From contig JAFAFW010000075.1 of the NCBI GenBank assembly GCA_023423275.1, positions 62,001 through 126,000 of the forward strand: a DNA stretch of 64,000 nt, given 5' to 3'. The DNA is from Pseudomonadota bacterium. GTDB lineage: Bacteria > Pseudomonadota > Alphaproteobacteria > Rhizobiales > Hyphomicrobiaceae. How positions within the stretch are numbered: the stretch's first letter is position 1; each line of letters begins with the position of its first letter. Of this stretch, positions 8,569 through 16,269 are shown in pieces. Below the pieces are notes generated by a model. That model saw only the letters and a program-made list of their open reading frames with translations. It was not told where the DNA came from and made no database searches. Both the position numbers and the translations under genes were made by a program.

Positions 8569-9456
8569 GTGCCAGAGCTTCCCGAAGTCGAAACCGTCCG
8601 CCGAGGCCTGGAGCCAGTCATGGCCGGGCGGCGAATCCGGCACGTGATGCAGCGCCGGCCGGATCTCAGGTTTCCGTTTCCGGACCGGTTCGTGGAACGG
8701 CTGGAAGGCCAGCGTATCGATCGCATCGGCCGCCGTGCCAAATACCTGATGGTGTATCTCTCAAACAGCGAGATCCTGGTCATGCATCTGGGCATGAGCG
8801 GCCGCTTCATGATCGCCGCGCCCGGCAAACCGCAGCCGAGCGTGCTCGGTGAGTACATCTACGAGCACGACGGCAACCCCGCGCACAACCACGTCCAGTT
8901 CGAGCTGGAGGACGGGGCGACCGTCACCTACAACGACCCCCGCCGGTTCGGATACATGGTGCTGGTGCCCGAGGAGACGCTCGAACAGCACGCCTTGTTT
9001 CGCGGCCTCGGCGTAGAACCGCTCGGCAATGCGCTCAATGCCGATTACCTGGCCTCCCGGGCATGGCACCGGAAAACCGATCTCAAAGCCTTCCTGATGG
9101 ACCAGCGGAACGTCGCCGGGCTCGGGAATATCTACGTCTGCGAGGCCTTGAATCAAGCTGGGCTCAGTCCGGTGCGCCCGGCTGCATCACTCGCGACCGG
9201 CACCGGCCGGCCGACGGCACGCACTGAGCGGTTGGTCGTCGCGATCCGTTCCGTGCTGGAGCGCGCCATCCTCGCCGGTGGATCGACCTTGCGCGATTAC
9301 CGCCAGGCCGACGGCTCGAACGGGTCCTTCCAGGAATCGTTTCTGGTCTATGGCCGTGAAGGCGAACCTTGCCTCACACCCGGATGCCGGGGCATTGTCC
9401 GACGCATCGTGCAAGGTGGACGCTCGACGTTCTATTGCCCCAAGTGTCAGAAATAA
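8569..9456 (+). CDS. mutM: Formamidopyrimidine-DNA glycosylase (Fpg)
   Basis: 295 residues starting with GTG at 8569. This start is fixed by the chemistry: the next residues are PELPE, and Pro2 is the catalytic Schiff-base nucleophile with Glu3. The N-terminal beta sandwich, the helix-two-turns-helix region (NVAGLGNIYVCEAL) and a C-terminal zinc finger with four cysteines (CLTPGC ... CPKC) are present. It excises 8-oxoguanine and nicks the strand by beta/delta elimination. A weak GGAAAG lies about 9 bases upstream of the start. Confidence 0.97.
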   Translation: MPELPEVETVRRGLEPVMAGRRIRHVMQRRPDLRFPFPDRFVERLEGQRIDRIGRRAKYLMVYLSNSEILVMHLGMSGRFMIAAPGKPQPSVLGEYIYEHDGNPAHNHVQFELEDGATVTYNDPRRFGYMVLVPEETLEQHALFRGLGVEPLGNALNADYLASRAWHRKTDLKAFLMDQRNVAGLGNIYVCEALNQAGLSPVRPAASLATGTGRPTARTERLVVAIRSVLERAILAGGSTLRDYRQADGSNGSFQESFLVYGREGEPCLTPGCRGIVRRIVQGGRSTFYCPKCQK

Positions 9457-9506
9457 CGCGGCTCAACCGCCTCATTCTCAAACTCAACGCGAGGAAATCC
9501 AAACCG

Positions 9507-10280
9507 ATGGCTTACCAGAACATCCTCGTCGAGACCCGTGGCAAGGTCGGTCTCGTTACGCTCAACCGCCCTCAAGCCCTCAACGCGTTGAACGGAGCCC
9601 TGGTCTCCGAGCTGAATTCGGTGCTCGACCAATGGGAAGCCGATGATGCCATCGCTTGCATGGTGATCACGGGATCGGAAAAAGCCTTCGCGGCCGGCGC
9701 CGACATCAAGGAGATGAATTCAAAAACCTACATGGAGGCGTTCAACGAGGACTTCATCGCCTCGTGGGATCGCATTACGCGTTGCCGTAAGCCGGTGATC
9801 GCGGCGGTCGCCGGTTTCGCTCTCGGCGGCGGCTGCGAACTGGCGATGATGTGCGACTTCATCATCGCCGCAGACACCGCCAAATTTGGCCAGCCGGAAA
9901 TCAAACTGGGTGTCATGCCGGGCGCCGGCGGAACGCAGCGTCTGGCGCGGTTTGTCGGCAAGGCCAAAGCCATGGATATGTGCCTCACCGGGCGCATGAT
10001 GGACGCCGCCGAAGCGGAGCACTGCGGCCTCGTGAGCCGCGTCGTTCCCGCGGCCGACCTCATCAACGAGGCGATCAAGGCCGCCGAAACGATCGCCAGC
10101 ATGTCCCTGCCCGCCCTGATGATGGCCAAGGAGTGCGTGAACCGCTCGTTCGAGACGACGCTCGCCGAAGGCCTGCGCTTCGAACACCGCGTGTTCCATT
10201 CCATGTTCGCGCTGGAAGATCAGAAGGAAGGCATGGCGGCATTCGCCGAGAAGAGAAAGCCGGTGTTCAAGAACCGCTGA
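9507..10280 (+). CDS. Enoyl-CoA hydratase (crotonase family)
   Basis: 257 residues from the ATG at 9507, with GAGGA at 9491-9495 as the ribosome site. Crotonase features: oxyanion-hole segment AAGADIKEM, the second one at LGGGCELAMMCD, then QPEIKLGVMPGAGGTQRL, which carries the catalytic glutamate region, and a C-terminal FAEKRKPVF. It hydrates 2-trans-enoyl-CoA in beta-oxidation; the short-chain mitochondrial-like group is most probable. It follows mutM by 50 bp and precedes rpsT in many Hyphomicrobiales, but here membrane protein genes and an epimerase are inserted. Confidence 0.92.
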   Translation: MAYQNILVETRGKVGLVTLNRPQALNALNGALVSELNSVLDQWEADDAIACMVITGSEKAFAAGADIKEMNSKTYMEAFNEDFIASWDRITRCRKPVIAAVAGFALGGGCELAMMCDFIIAADTAKFGQPEIKLGVMPGAGGTQRLARFVGKAKAMDMCLTGRMMDAAEAEHCGLVSRVVPAADLINEAIKAAETIASMSLPALMMAKECVNRSFETTLAEGLRFEHRVFHSMFALEDQKEGMAAFAEKRKPVFKNR

Positions 10281-10292
10281 CGTCGGCTGCGT

Positions 10293-10317
10293 CCCCGGGC
10301 AGCATCCTGCCCCGGGG
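10293..10317. terminator. GC-rich hairpin between convergent genes
   Basis: Left arm CCCCGGGCAG at 10293-10302, loop CATC, right arm CTGCCCCGGGG at 10307-10317: ten pairs with one bulged C. It lies in the 63-bp gap between the enoyl-CoA hydratase and the convergent membrane protein gene, so it could stop transcription both ways. There is no T-run on either side, so factor-independent activity is doubtful. Confidence 0.4.
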
Positions 10318-10343
10318 CACATCGCACGATGCGGAGACTGAAG

Positions 10344-10952
10344 TCAGCGCGCCAGCAGCCGGCGCTGCGTCATCACGGCGATTGCCGACAACCCGACAAT
10401 CGCAAACCCGCCGAACAGGAAGATGTAATTTGCGGCCCAATCAGGCCGGATCGTCTCCAGTTTGCCGGAGCCGACAAGAAACACCAGTCCGGCAAGCGCG
10501 GCGACGCCTTGCAGCATCGTGAGCTGAAGCCCGCGCTGCAACAGGTGTTGACGCCCTGCCGGGGCCGCCCGGTCAATCATCATTCCGAACCCGAAGGCAA
10601 AGGCCGCGAGCAGCGCCATCGCCGCACCATATTGCCAGCCGTGCTGCCATCTGAGGCCAGACAGTGAGTAAACGGCAAACATCGCAACCGCGCCCCACGC
10701 GAATGTGATCGCCATCAGCCAGGCATTGAAGCGCGCTGCAACCGGAGCCGTCGTCTCCGTCACCTGAGCCGCCTCCAGAGACCAGGACGGCTGATTGGAG
10801 CGCCAGCCCACCACCAGCACCAGCAGCGCAAACAGGCCAGCCGATGCCCCCACCAGCATATGCGTGCCGCGTCCGGCGCCAAGTACGATAACAGCCACGC
10901 TGAGGCACAGCGCGATGATCAACCACGGAGCTATTCTCTGTAAGGACATCAT
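10344..10952 (-). CDS. Six-helix membrane protein of unknown function, paralogue of its neighbour
   Basis: 202 residues with six predicted transmembrane helices and short loops. ATG at 10952, with GGAG at 10957-10960 (minus strand) as ribosome site. It shares with the adjacent upstream protein the layout of helices and two motifs: NAWLM ... WG before the third helix, and DWAANYIFLFG before the sixth. The two genes are therefore a tandem duplication. There are no cysteines or conserved histidine pairs that would suggest a redox or heme role. I do not recognise the family. Confidence 0.75.
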   Translation of the reverse strand: MMSLQRIAPWLIIALCLSVAVIVLGAGRGTHMLVGASAGLFALLVLVVGWRSNQPSWSLEAAQVTETTAPVAARFNAWLMAITFAWGAVAMFAVYSLSGLRWQHGWQYGAAMALLAAFAFGFGMMIDRAAPAGRQHLLQRGLQLTMLQGVAALAGLVFLVGSGKLETIRPDWAANYIFLFGGFAIVGLSAIAVMTQRRLLAR

Positions 10953-10997
10953 CGATCTCCGGCCGCACCCGCTCTCGAGGCCCAGCGTCGAACCTGT

Positions 10998-11597
10998 TCA
11001 CGCGTGCTTATTGTTGCGCAAGGCGTACGCACTGATGATGGCGATCGCCATCGCGCCGAAAAAGAACACGTTGTTGGCCGCCCAGTCGGTAAAGCGCGGC
11101 GTCAGAAAGCGGACCATCTTTCCGTCGATCAGCAAGCCCAGCATGGTGATCACCATGCCTGCGAGCTGCACGATGGCCAGAATGCGGGCATGGCGCAGAC
11201 GCGTGTCGTCGTCCCGGCCCGCCTCGGCATCGCGGCCGAGAACCGAGGCGAAATACAGCGAAAGCCCCGCTGCCACCGCGAATGCCAGCAGGAACTGCCA
11301 CCATTCCTTCCAGACCAGAATACCGGTGCCGTAGGTCAGGGCGAGGACCAGCACGCCCCAGGACCACACCAGTCCCATGTACCAGGCGTTGCTGCTCGCG
11401 ACCGCAGACGCCGAGCCGCCGTTGTCGAGCAGCACACGGCAACGGCGCGTGGCGACGGCGGCGATGAGGATGCCCGTCACCGCGGCGATGGCCATGTGGA
11501 GGTAGGCCCATTGCACGCTTTCCGCGCGCATCGATGCCGTCAGCACGAGAAAAACGACGCTCACACCCATCGCGAGCAAAGTCATGACACTTGGCAC
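10998..11597 (-). CDS. Six-helix membrane protein of unknown function, paralogue of its neighbour
   Basis: 199 residues if started at the GTG at 11597, which is preceded by GGGGGAT at a good distance; an ATG at 11585 is the alternative. Six transmembrane helices. The motifs NAWYM ... WG and DWAANNVFFFG match NAWLM ... WG and DWAANYIFLFG in the downstream gene at the same places. The pair is separated by 45 bp and co-directional, so probably an operon. The 93 bp to the epimerase stop hold the upstream region. Function unknown. Confidence 0.75.
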   Translation of the reverse strand: MPSVMTLLAMGVSVVFLVLTASMRAESVQWAYLHMAIAAVTGILIAAVATRRCRVLLDNGGSASAVASSNAWYMGLVWSWGVLVLALTYGTGILVWKEWWQFLLAFAVAAGLSLYFASVLGRDAEAGRDDDTRLRHARILAIVQLAGMVITMLGLLIDGKMVRFLTPRFTDWAANNVFFFGAMAIAIISAYALRNNKHA

Positions 11598-11690
11598 GTG
11601 ATCCCCCAGCGGTTCATTGCGGCGCAGACTATACAAATTTTGCCGGCCCGTGCGATCCACGCTTTGGGTGAGACCTATGGTCCAGAGCCG

Positions 11691-12704
11691 TCAAGCAGAG
11701 GGGCCGTAATAATCCCGGTACCACCTGACGAAGCTTTCTATACCGGTCTGGATCGGTGTGCTCGACCTGAAACCCACGTCGCCGGCCAACCGTTCGATAT
11801 CGGCCCAGGTGCGCGCGATATCACCAGGCTGCTGTGGCAGAAACCGTTTGATGGCGGTGCGTCCCAACGCTTGCTCCAAGTGAGCCACCATGTCCATCAA
11901 TGCGACGGGCTGATTGTTTCCGATGTTGTAGAGGCGATAGGGCGCATTGGAGGTCGCCGGATCGGGCCGCTCGCTGCTCCAGGATGGATCCGGGGCCGCC
12001 GGGCGGTCGAGAACCGCCAGCACGCCGTCGATCACGTCGTCGATATAGGTGAAATCGCGCGCGTGGCGGCCTTCGTTGTAGATGTCGATCGGCTGGCCGG
12101 CCAGGATCGCCTTGGTGAACTTGAAGAGCGCCATATCTGGCCGGTACCACGGACCATAGACCGTGAAGAACCTCAGCCCGCTCACCGGCACTCCATAAAG
12201 ATGCGCGTACGTATGCGCCATCAGCTCGGTCGATTTCTTGGTGGCAGCGTAGAGGCTTATCGGATGATCGACATTGTCGGACTCTGAAAAGGGCAGGCGC
12301 GTATTGGCGCCGTAGATCGAGCTGGTCGATGCCAGAACCAGATGCGAAACCCCATGCGCACGGCAGCCCTCGAGTACGTTGAGCGTACCGACCACGTTCG
12401 ACTGGACGTAAACGTGCGGATTCTCCAGCGAATAGCGCACGCCCGCCTGCGCCCCGAGATGGACCACACGCTCGGGGCGGTGGACCCCGAAAAGACGCTC
12501 GATCCCCGCGCGATCCGCCAGATCCAGGTGCGCAAACGTAAAGCCCGGATGGGGTGACAGTCGATCAAGACGCGCCTGCTTCAGCCGGACGTCGTAGTAA
12601 TCATTGAGATTATCCAGCCCGATAACGCTGTCGCCACGCGCCAGCAAAGCCTGCGCGGCGTGATAACCGATAAAGCCAGCCGCTCCGGTTACGAGAATCC
12701 GCAT
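11691..12704 (-). CDS. UDP-glucuronate 4-epimerase-like NAD-dependent sugar epimerase
   Basis: 337 residues from the ATG at 12704. Extended short-chain dehydrogenase: NAD-binding GAAGFIG at residues 7-13, DNLNDYYD, the catalytic STSSIYG serine region and YAATKK as YxxxK, then the family's RFFTVYGPWYRPDMA and GRHARDFTYIDD. These are typical of UDP-glucuronate 4-epimerases (CapI/LspL type), which make UDP-galacturonate for lipopolysaccharide or capsule. UDP-glucose epimerase or dTDP-glucose dehydratase activity is less likely given the YRPDMA motif. It stands alone and divergent from rpsT. Confidence 0.88.
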   Translation of the reverse strand: MRILVTGAAGFIGYHAAQALLARGDSVIGLDNLNDYYDVRLKQARLDRLSPHPGFTFAHLDLADRAGIERLFGVHRPERVVHLGAQAGVRYSLENPHVYVQSNVVGTLNVLEGCRAHGVSHLVLASTSSIYGANTRLPFSESDNVDHPISLYAATKKSTELMAHTYAHLYGVPVSGLRFFTVYGPWYRPDMALFKFTKAILAGQPIDIYNEGRHARDFTYIDDVIDGVLAVLDRPAAPDPSWSSERPDPATSNAPYRLYNIGNNQPVALMDMVAHLEQALGRTAIKRFLPQQPGDIARTWADIERLAGDVGFRSSTPIQTGIESFVRWYRDYYGPSA

Positions 12705-12851
12705 CGCGCGCCCAAGATCCCTTGGAAAGGCCGCAGCAACAGGCTTTTGCACGGCCCGGCCAGTCCGCGTGGCCACTATAGGCAGGTCGATCGCCCTTGA
12801 CGAGCGGCACCCCTTTCCGCCCGCCAAGTATCCCCGGAATCATGGGATTCG

Positions 12852-12880
12852 TTGACCCTCCGCGTGGACAGCGCTATAGC
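12852..12880 (+). promoter_or_regulatory. Housekeeping sigma promoter for rpsT
   Basis: TTGACC at 12852-12857, a 17-bp spacer, and TATAGC at 12875-12880: close to the sigma-70 consensus with ideal spacing. Predicted start about 12887, giving a leader of about 130 nucleotides before rpsT. Confidence 0.6.
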
Positions 12881-12892
12881 CGTGGGGCAATT

Positions 12893-12920
12893 GCCGCCCG
12901 GAATCTCTTTTCCGGGCGGC
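12893..12920 (+). promoter_or_regulatory. Perfect 11-bp hairpin in the rpsT leader
   Basis: GCCGCCCGGAA at 12893-12903 and TTCCGGGCGGC at 12910-12920 are perfect inverted repeats around TCTCTT. The hairpin begins about 6 nucleotides after the predicted start and is followed by TTCACGTGTTTTGC, a weak T-rich tract. It could be an attenuator, a stability element, or an S20 control site. Confidence 0.55.
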
Positions 12921-13016
12921 TTCACGTGTTTTGCTGCCAGCCCCAGACGGACAGTCGGGCGATGCCGCCGACACGCTGGACAATGGCGAACAGGCACCTT
13001 TAGAGGACAAGAGACT

Positions 13017-13283
13017 ATGGCGAATACTACGTCGGCCAAGAAGGCCGTACGCAAAGCGGTCCGCCGGACGGAAGTCAACAAGACGCGGCGTTCCACAATG
13101 CGGACCCAGGTCCGTAAGGTCGAAGAAGCGATCGCTTCCGGCTCGCAGAGCGCTGCCAAGGCCGCCCTGGCCATTGCGGAGCCGGTGTTGGCCCGCACGG
13201 CCCAGAAGGGTGTGATCCACAAAAACACCGCCAGCCGTAAGGTTTCGCGCCTTGCTGCTCGCGTGAAAGCTATGCCCACCTGA
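13017..13283 (+). CDS. rpsT: 30S ribosomal protein S20
   Basis: 88 residues from the ATG at 13017, with AGAGGA 10 bases upstream. Strongly basic and helical with the S20 pattern MANTTSAKKAVRKA at the start and GVIHKNTASRKVSRLAARV near the end. It binds the 5' domain of 16S rRNA early in small-subunit assembly. The frame is open upstream of 13017 but the extra sequence is not S20. rpsT upstream of dnaA is typical of Hyphomicrobiales. Confidence 0.97.
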   Translation: MANTTSAKKAVRKAVRRTEVNKTRRSTMRTQVRKVEEAIASGSQSAAKAALAIAEPVLARTAQKGVIHKNTASRKVSRLAARVKAMPT

Positions 13284-13918
13284 CGCGTACGGCAGCCTGC
13301 GCACGCGTGATGTGACAGGATTGCAACAAGCAGGTTCGAGGCACGATCGACGAGTCCGAGGAGGCTGAACCCGAAACAGCCTCAGAAATCAGAGTTCTCG
13401 ACAGCTTTGCCGCTCGCTGTTCACAAGCTGATCAGAGCTGTTCCGAGTCCCACCCAAAAGAAAACGTCATTCAGGCGGCGCCTCCATCGGGGGCGCCGCT
13501 TCGTTTTTGACAGCCATCCGCCGGTTCCGAATCTGCTCGTGGACTCAATGCAGTTCTCCACGACTCTTCGCATTTTGATCAGACTTTTCCCCAATCCCGC
13601 CGATAACTTTCGATGCCTTGGCGGACCAGCAACGCACGCGTTAGCGGACTTGTGCGTTTGAGGGACCTGTGGTTAATACGGGGTTAATTGGGCTGGCCCA
13701 CAGGGTCGCTGCAATAAATTGTAATGATGCGTAAGCTTTACCGCTGGGCTTTGTGGTCTCAGTAGCCTGGCGGATCCAGTAAATGGCGGCGGATACCTCT
13801 CTCGATGCGAGTATAGCGGGTCGAGAACAGATTGTTTGTATTGGCGTCCTTCATCTGTTGCTTGTTGGAATCTTAGGTAACGTCTCGGCGATCGCCGGGT
13901 GCGTGTGGAGGTAGTGGA
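13284..13918. other. 635-bp gene-free interval between rpsT and the rhodanese/dnaA genes; weak origin candidate
   Basis: It holds the rpsT terminator (13475-13508), six GANTC sites (13352, 13445, 13529, 13542, 13562, 13868; about 2.5 expected by chance), one DnaA-box-like 9-mer with a single mismatch (TGTGGTTAA at 13668-13676), one with two mismatches (TTCTCCACG at 13554-13562), and a more AT-rich patch around 13670-13740. These fit a regulatory or origin region near dnaA. In many Alphaproteobacteria the chromosomal origin is at hemE rather than dnaA, and boxes here are few, so an origin is not demonstrated. Confidence 0.35.
13475..13508 (+). terminator. Intrinsic terminator of rpsT
   Basis: Stem GCGGCGCCTCC (13475-13485) with GGGGGCGCCGC (13489-13499), eleven pairs including one G-T, a 3-base loop, then TTCG and five T residues at 13504-13508. 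It lies about 190 bp after the rpsT stop and precedes the rhodanese gene. Confidence 0.8.
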
Positions 13919-14362
13919 GTGAGTTCAGCACAGGCCATCCACATTGTGGATGTTCAAGTCCAGGATGTCTGGGCACGGCTGAAACAGGATGCCGGGTCGG
14001 TTCTCGTCGATGTGCGCACCAGGGCGGAATGGGCGTACGTCGGACTGCCGGACCTGTCGTCGATCGGCAAGCAGCCGGTCCTGATCGAATGGCAGACTTT
14101 CCCCGACAGCCGGGTTGATTCCGGGTTTGCGGATCGTCTCACGAAAATACTGGATGAGGCAGGCGTCGACAGGCAGTCGGAGGTCTTCTTCATCTGTCGA
14201 TCTGGCGCGCGCAGCAAGGCGGCTGCGCAAGTCATGACTACGGCAGGATTTGCGGCCTGCCGTAACGTCGCGGACGGTTTCGAGGGTCCACTCGATACCA
14301 ACCGCCATCGAGGCCGGACAGCAGGTTGGAAAGCTGCCGGTCTTCCCTGGGCGCAGGGCTAG
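13919..14362 (+). CDS. Rhodanese-like sulfurtransferase domain protein
   Basis: 147 residues, starting with GTG at 13919 after a GGAGG about 12 bases upstream. A single rhodanese domain: DVRTRAEW at residues 31-38, then the active-site loop CRSGARSK at 93-100 with Cys93 as the persulfide-carrying residue, and a C-terminal region with GFEGPLD. Single-domain rhodaneses move sulfane sulfur; the physiological acceptor cannot be told. It lies between rpsT and dnaA on the same strand, 104 bp before dnaA. The first codons contain the perfect palindrome at 13936-13952. Confidence 0.9.
   Translation: MSSAQAIHIVDVQVQDVWARLKQDAGSVLVDVRTRAEWAYVGLPDLSSIGKQPVLIEWQTFPDSRVDSGFADRLTKILDEAGVDRQSEVFFICRSGARSKAAAQVMTTAGFAACRNVADGFEGPLDTNRHRGRTAGWKAAGLPWAQG
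13936..13952. repeat. Perfect 17-bp palindrome inside the rhodanese gene start
   Basis: CATCCACA (13936-13943), one central T, TGTGGATG (13945-13952). Each arm carries ATCCACA, the 3' seven bases of the DnaA box TTATCCACA, so it looks like two head-to-head partial DnaA boxes. It lies within codons 6-12 of the rhodanese gene, about 520 bp before dnaA. Confidence 0.45.
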
Positions 14363-14466
14363 CGCGTCAGCAGGGCAATGAGAAACGTCGGCGCGCGATC
14401 GTGAGGGCGAGCGCTTGCATGACGTCCTTGGACTGAGGGTCGAACACGAGCAGCGGGAAAAGTATC

Positions 14467-16020
14467 ATGAATAGGCTGGAATCGGCAGGCCCCGATTACG
14501 GGGGCAAAAGCGGTCGGAGCGATCGCGAGACGAAGATCGAAAGTGACACACCGAAGTCGGCAGAGCAGTCGCTGACAATCAAGAGCGCGGACATCCGGGG
14601 CCAGAAGGTGCGCAAGATGCTGCGCGCCCAGCTTGGCGAGGACGTTTACACGAGCTGGTTCCACTCGATGGAATTCGAGCCGTTCGACGGCAAGACGGTC
14701 CGTGTCACGGTGCCGGTGAAGTTCCTCAAGAACTGGATCCAGTCGCACTACTCCGAAGCGCTGCTGAAATGCTGTGCCGCGGAGTTCGAGGGCGCGGAAA
14801 AGGTTGAGGTTTCCCTGAGGCAACCGAGCCCGGCGCGTGGCCTGTCTGCGCACACCGGCATGTCGGCGGACCATCGCCCGGCCGCACCCGCCTCCGAGAC
14901 CACCACGGATTGGACGACGGCACGTCCCGTCGTTGCTCAACCATTCGCGGCACGCACGCAGGCCGGCGGCTTCGAGGGATCACCGCTCGACCCGCGCTAT
15001 ACCTTCGAGAGTTTTGCGGTTGGCCCCGCGAACCGCATGGCACACGCCGGCGCGACGCAGGTTGCCGAAACGGTTCTGAGCGATAGCCGCGGCTTCAATC
15101 CGCTGTTCATCCATTCGTCGGTCGGCCTCGGCAAGACACACCTTCTGCACGCGATCGCGTGGTCGGTGCGCCGCCGTGTGCCGCAGGCGCAGGTGCTCTA
15201 TCTCACGGCCGAGCGCTTCCGCTATCAGTTCGTCGAAGCTCTGAAGAACCACGATCCGCTGGCTTTCAAGGAGAAGTTCCGCTCGATCCATATGCTGCTG
15301 ATCGACGACCTGGAGTTTCTCCACGGCCAGCAGACCGAGCAGGAGTTCGACCACATCATCAACTCGCTGCTCGATGGCGGACGTCAGGTCGTCGTGGCTT
15401 CGGCCCGCGCGCCCAACCATATCGAGAAGCTGAACGAGCGCATGCGCTCGCGTCTGCAGCGCGGTCTGGTGACGGAAATCGGCGCGCCCGACGAGGAACT
15501 GCGGTTCCGCATCCTCGAAAAGCGGATGCAGGAGAAGCGGCAGCTCGATCCGTCGTTCGAGATGTCACGCGATATCCTCGAACTGCTGTCTGACAGGCTA
15601 CGCGAGAGCGGCCGTGAGTTGGAGGGCGCTGTCACCCGTCTGCACGCGACGTGGCAGTACATGCGCACACCGATCACGCTCGACATCGCCGAGACGATCA
15701 TCCGCGATCTGGTTCACGGCAGTGAGCCGCGCCGCATCAAGATCGAGGACATCCTCAAAGTGGTCTCGCGCCATTTCGGCGTCTCGAAGGGGGATATCCT
15801 TTCGCAGCGCCGGCACCGCTCGGTCGTGTGGCCGCGCCAGATCGGCATGTATCTCGCCAAGCAGCTCACCTCGCGGTCGCTGCCCGAGATCGGCCGCCGG
15901 TTCGGCAACCGCGACCATACCACCGTGTTGCATGCAATACGCAAGATCGAAGGCGAATTGGGTGGGAACTCTCGCCTCAGGGACGAGCTGGATGAGCTCA
16001 AAAAGCTGCTGAACAACTAG
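14467..16020 (+). CDS. dnaA: Chromosomal replication initiator DnaA
   Basis: 517 residues. Domain I about 40-125, a low-complexity linker (about 125-175), the AAA+ domain with Walker A GLGKTHLL at 220-227 and Walker B LLIDD at 277-281, sensor segment VVVASARAPN, arginine-finger region RMRSRLQRGL, and domain IV with the box-binding signature GNRDHTTVLHAIRKIE at the C-terminus. Residues just before Walker A read SSV rather than the common GGV, as seen in relatives. It opens the origin and is also a transcription factor. The ATG at 14467 has only a weak GGGAAA ribosome site. Confidence 0.98.
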   Translation: MNRLESAGPDYGGKSGRSDRETKIESDTPKSAEQSLTIKSADIRGQKVRKMLRAQLGEDVYTSWFHSMEFEPFDGKTVRVTVPVKFLKNWIQSHYSEALLKCCAAEFEGAEKVEVSLRQPSPARGLSAHTGMSADHRPAAPASETTTDWTTARPVVAQPFAARTQAGGFEGSPLDPRYTFESFAVGPANRMAHAGATQVAETVLSDSRGFNPLFIHSSVGLGKTHLLHAIAWSVRRRVPQAQVLYLTAERFRYQFVEALKNHDPLAFKEKFRSIHMLLIDDLEFLHGQQTEQEFDHIINSLLDGGRQVVVASARAPNHIEKLNERMRSRLQRGLVTEIGAPDEELRFRILEKRMQEKRQLDPSFEMSRDILELLSDRLRESGRELEGAVTRLHATWQYMRTPITLDIAETIIRDLVHGSEPRRIKIEDILKVVSRHFGVSKGDILSQRRHRSVVWPRQIGMYLAKQLTSRSLPEIGRRFGNRDHTTVLHAIRKIEGELGGNSRLRDELDELKKLLNN

Positions 16021-16059
16021 CGGGGAGGCCGCAAGGCCTAAAGGGAGGTTGCAGCAGGA

Positions 16060-16090
16060 CGGGACAGGGCGGCATGCCGGCTCTGTCCCG
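16060..16090 (+). terminator. Hairpin in the dnaA-dnaN gap
   Basis: CGGGACAGGGC (16060-16070) pairs with GCTCTGTCCCG (16080-16090), eleven pairs with one G-T wobble, around a loop that is itself GGCATGCC. It lies 40 bp after dnaA. No T-run follows, so it may slow or stabilise the dnaA message rather than end it. The dnaA-dnaN gap is 249 bp and probably contains a dnaN promoter that I could not place. Confidence 0.4.
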
Positions 16091-16269
16091 CTTCAAGGTC
16101 GGGGACGACACCGCGTCGGGCCTTGCTAAAATTACGCAGATGCGGTCAAGTTGCTGTTACGTGCGAATCCTACCTACCTGAGCATCGTGCATCGCACCAT
16201 CCGGCCGCGATCCGATGTCGTGTCCGGCAAGCGCACGAGGCAGCTGTACACTCCCGAGAGGCTCCTGGC

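Larger units (their letters stand above)
12705..13016. other. Divergent control region between the epimerase gene and rpsT
   Basis: 312 bp without a gene. It holds the rpsT promoter at 12852-12880, a strong hairpin in the rpsT leader at 12893-12920 and the rpsT ribosome site AGAGGA near 13002. The left 130 bp should contain the epimerase promoter, which I could not pinpoint. Confidence 0.6.

Noticed and set aside
13284..13918. Calling the chromosomal origin next to dnaA
   Set aside because: Only one DnaA-box-like site with one mismatch and one with two were found, and alphaproteobacterial origins are often at hemE; listed only as a weak candidate.
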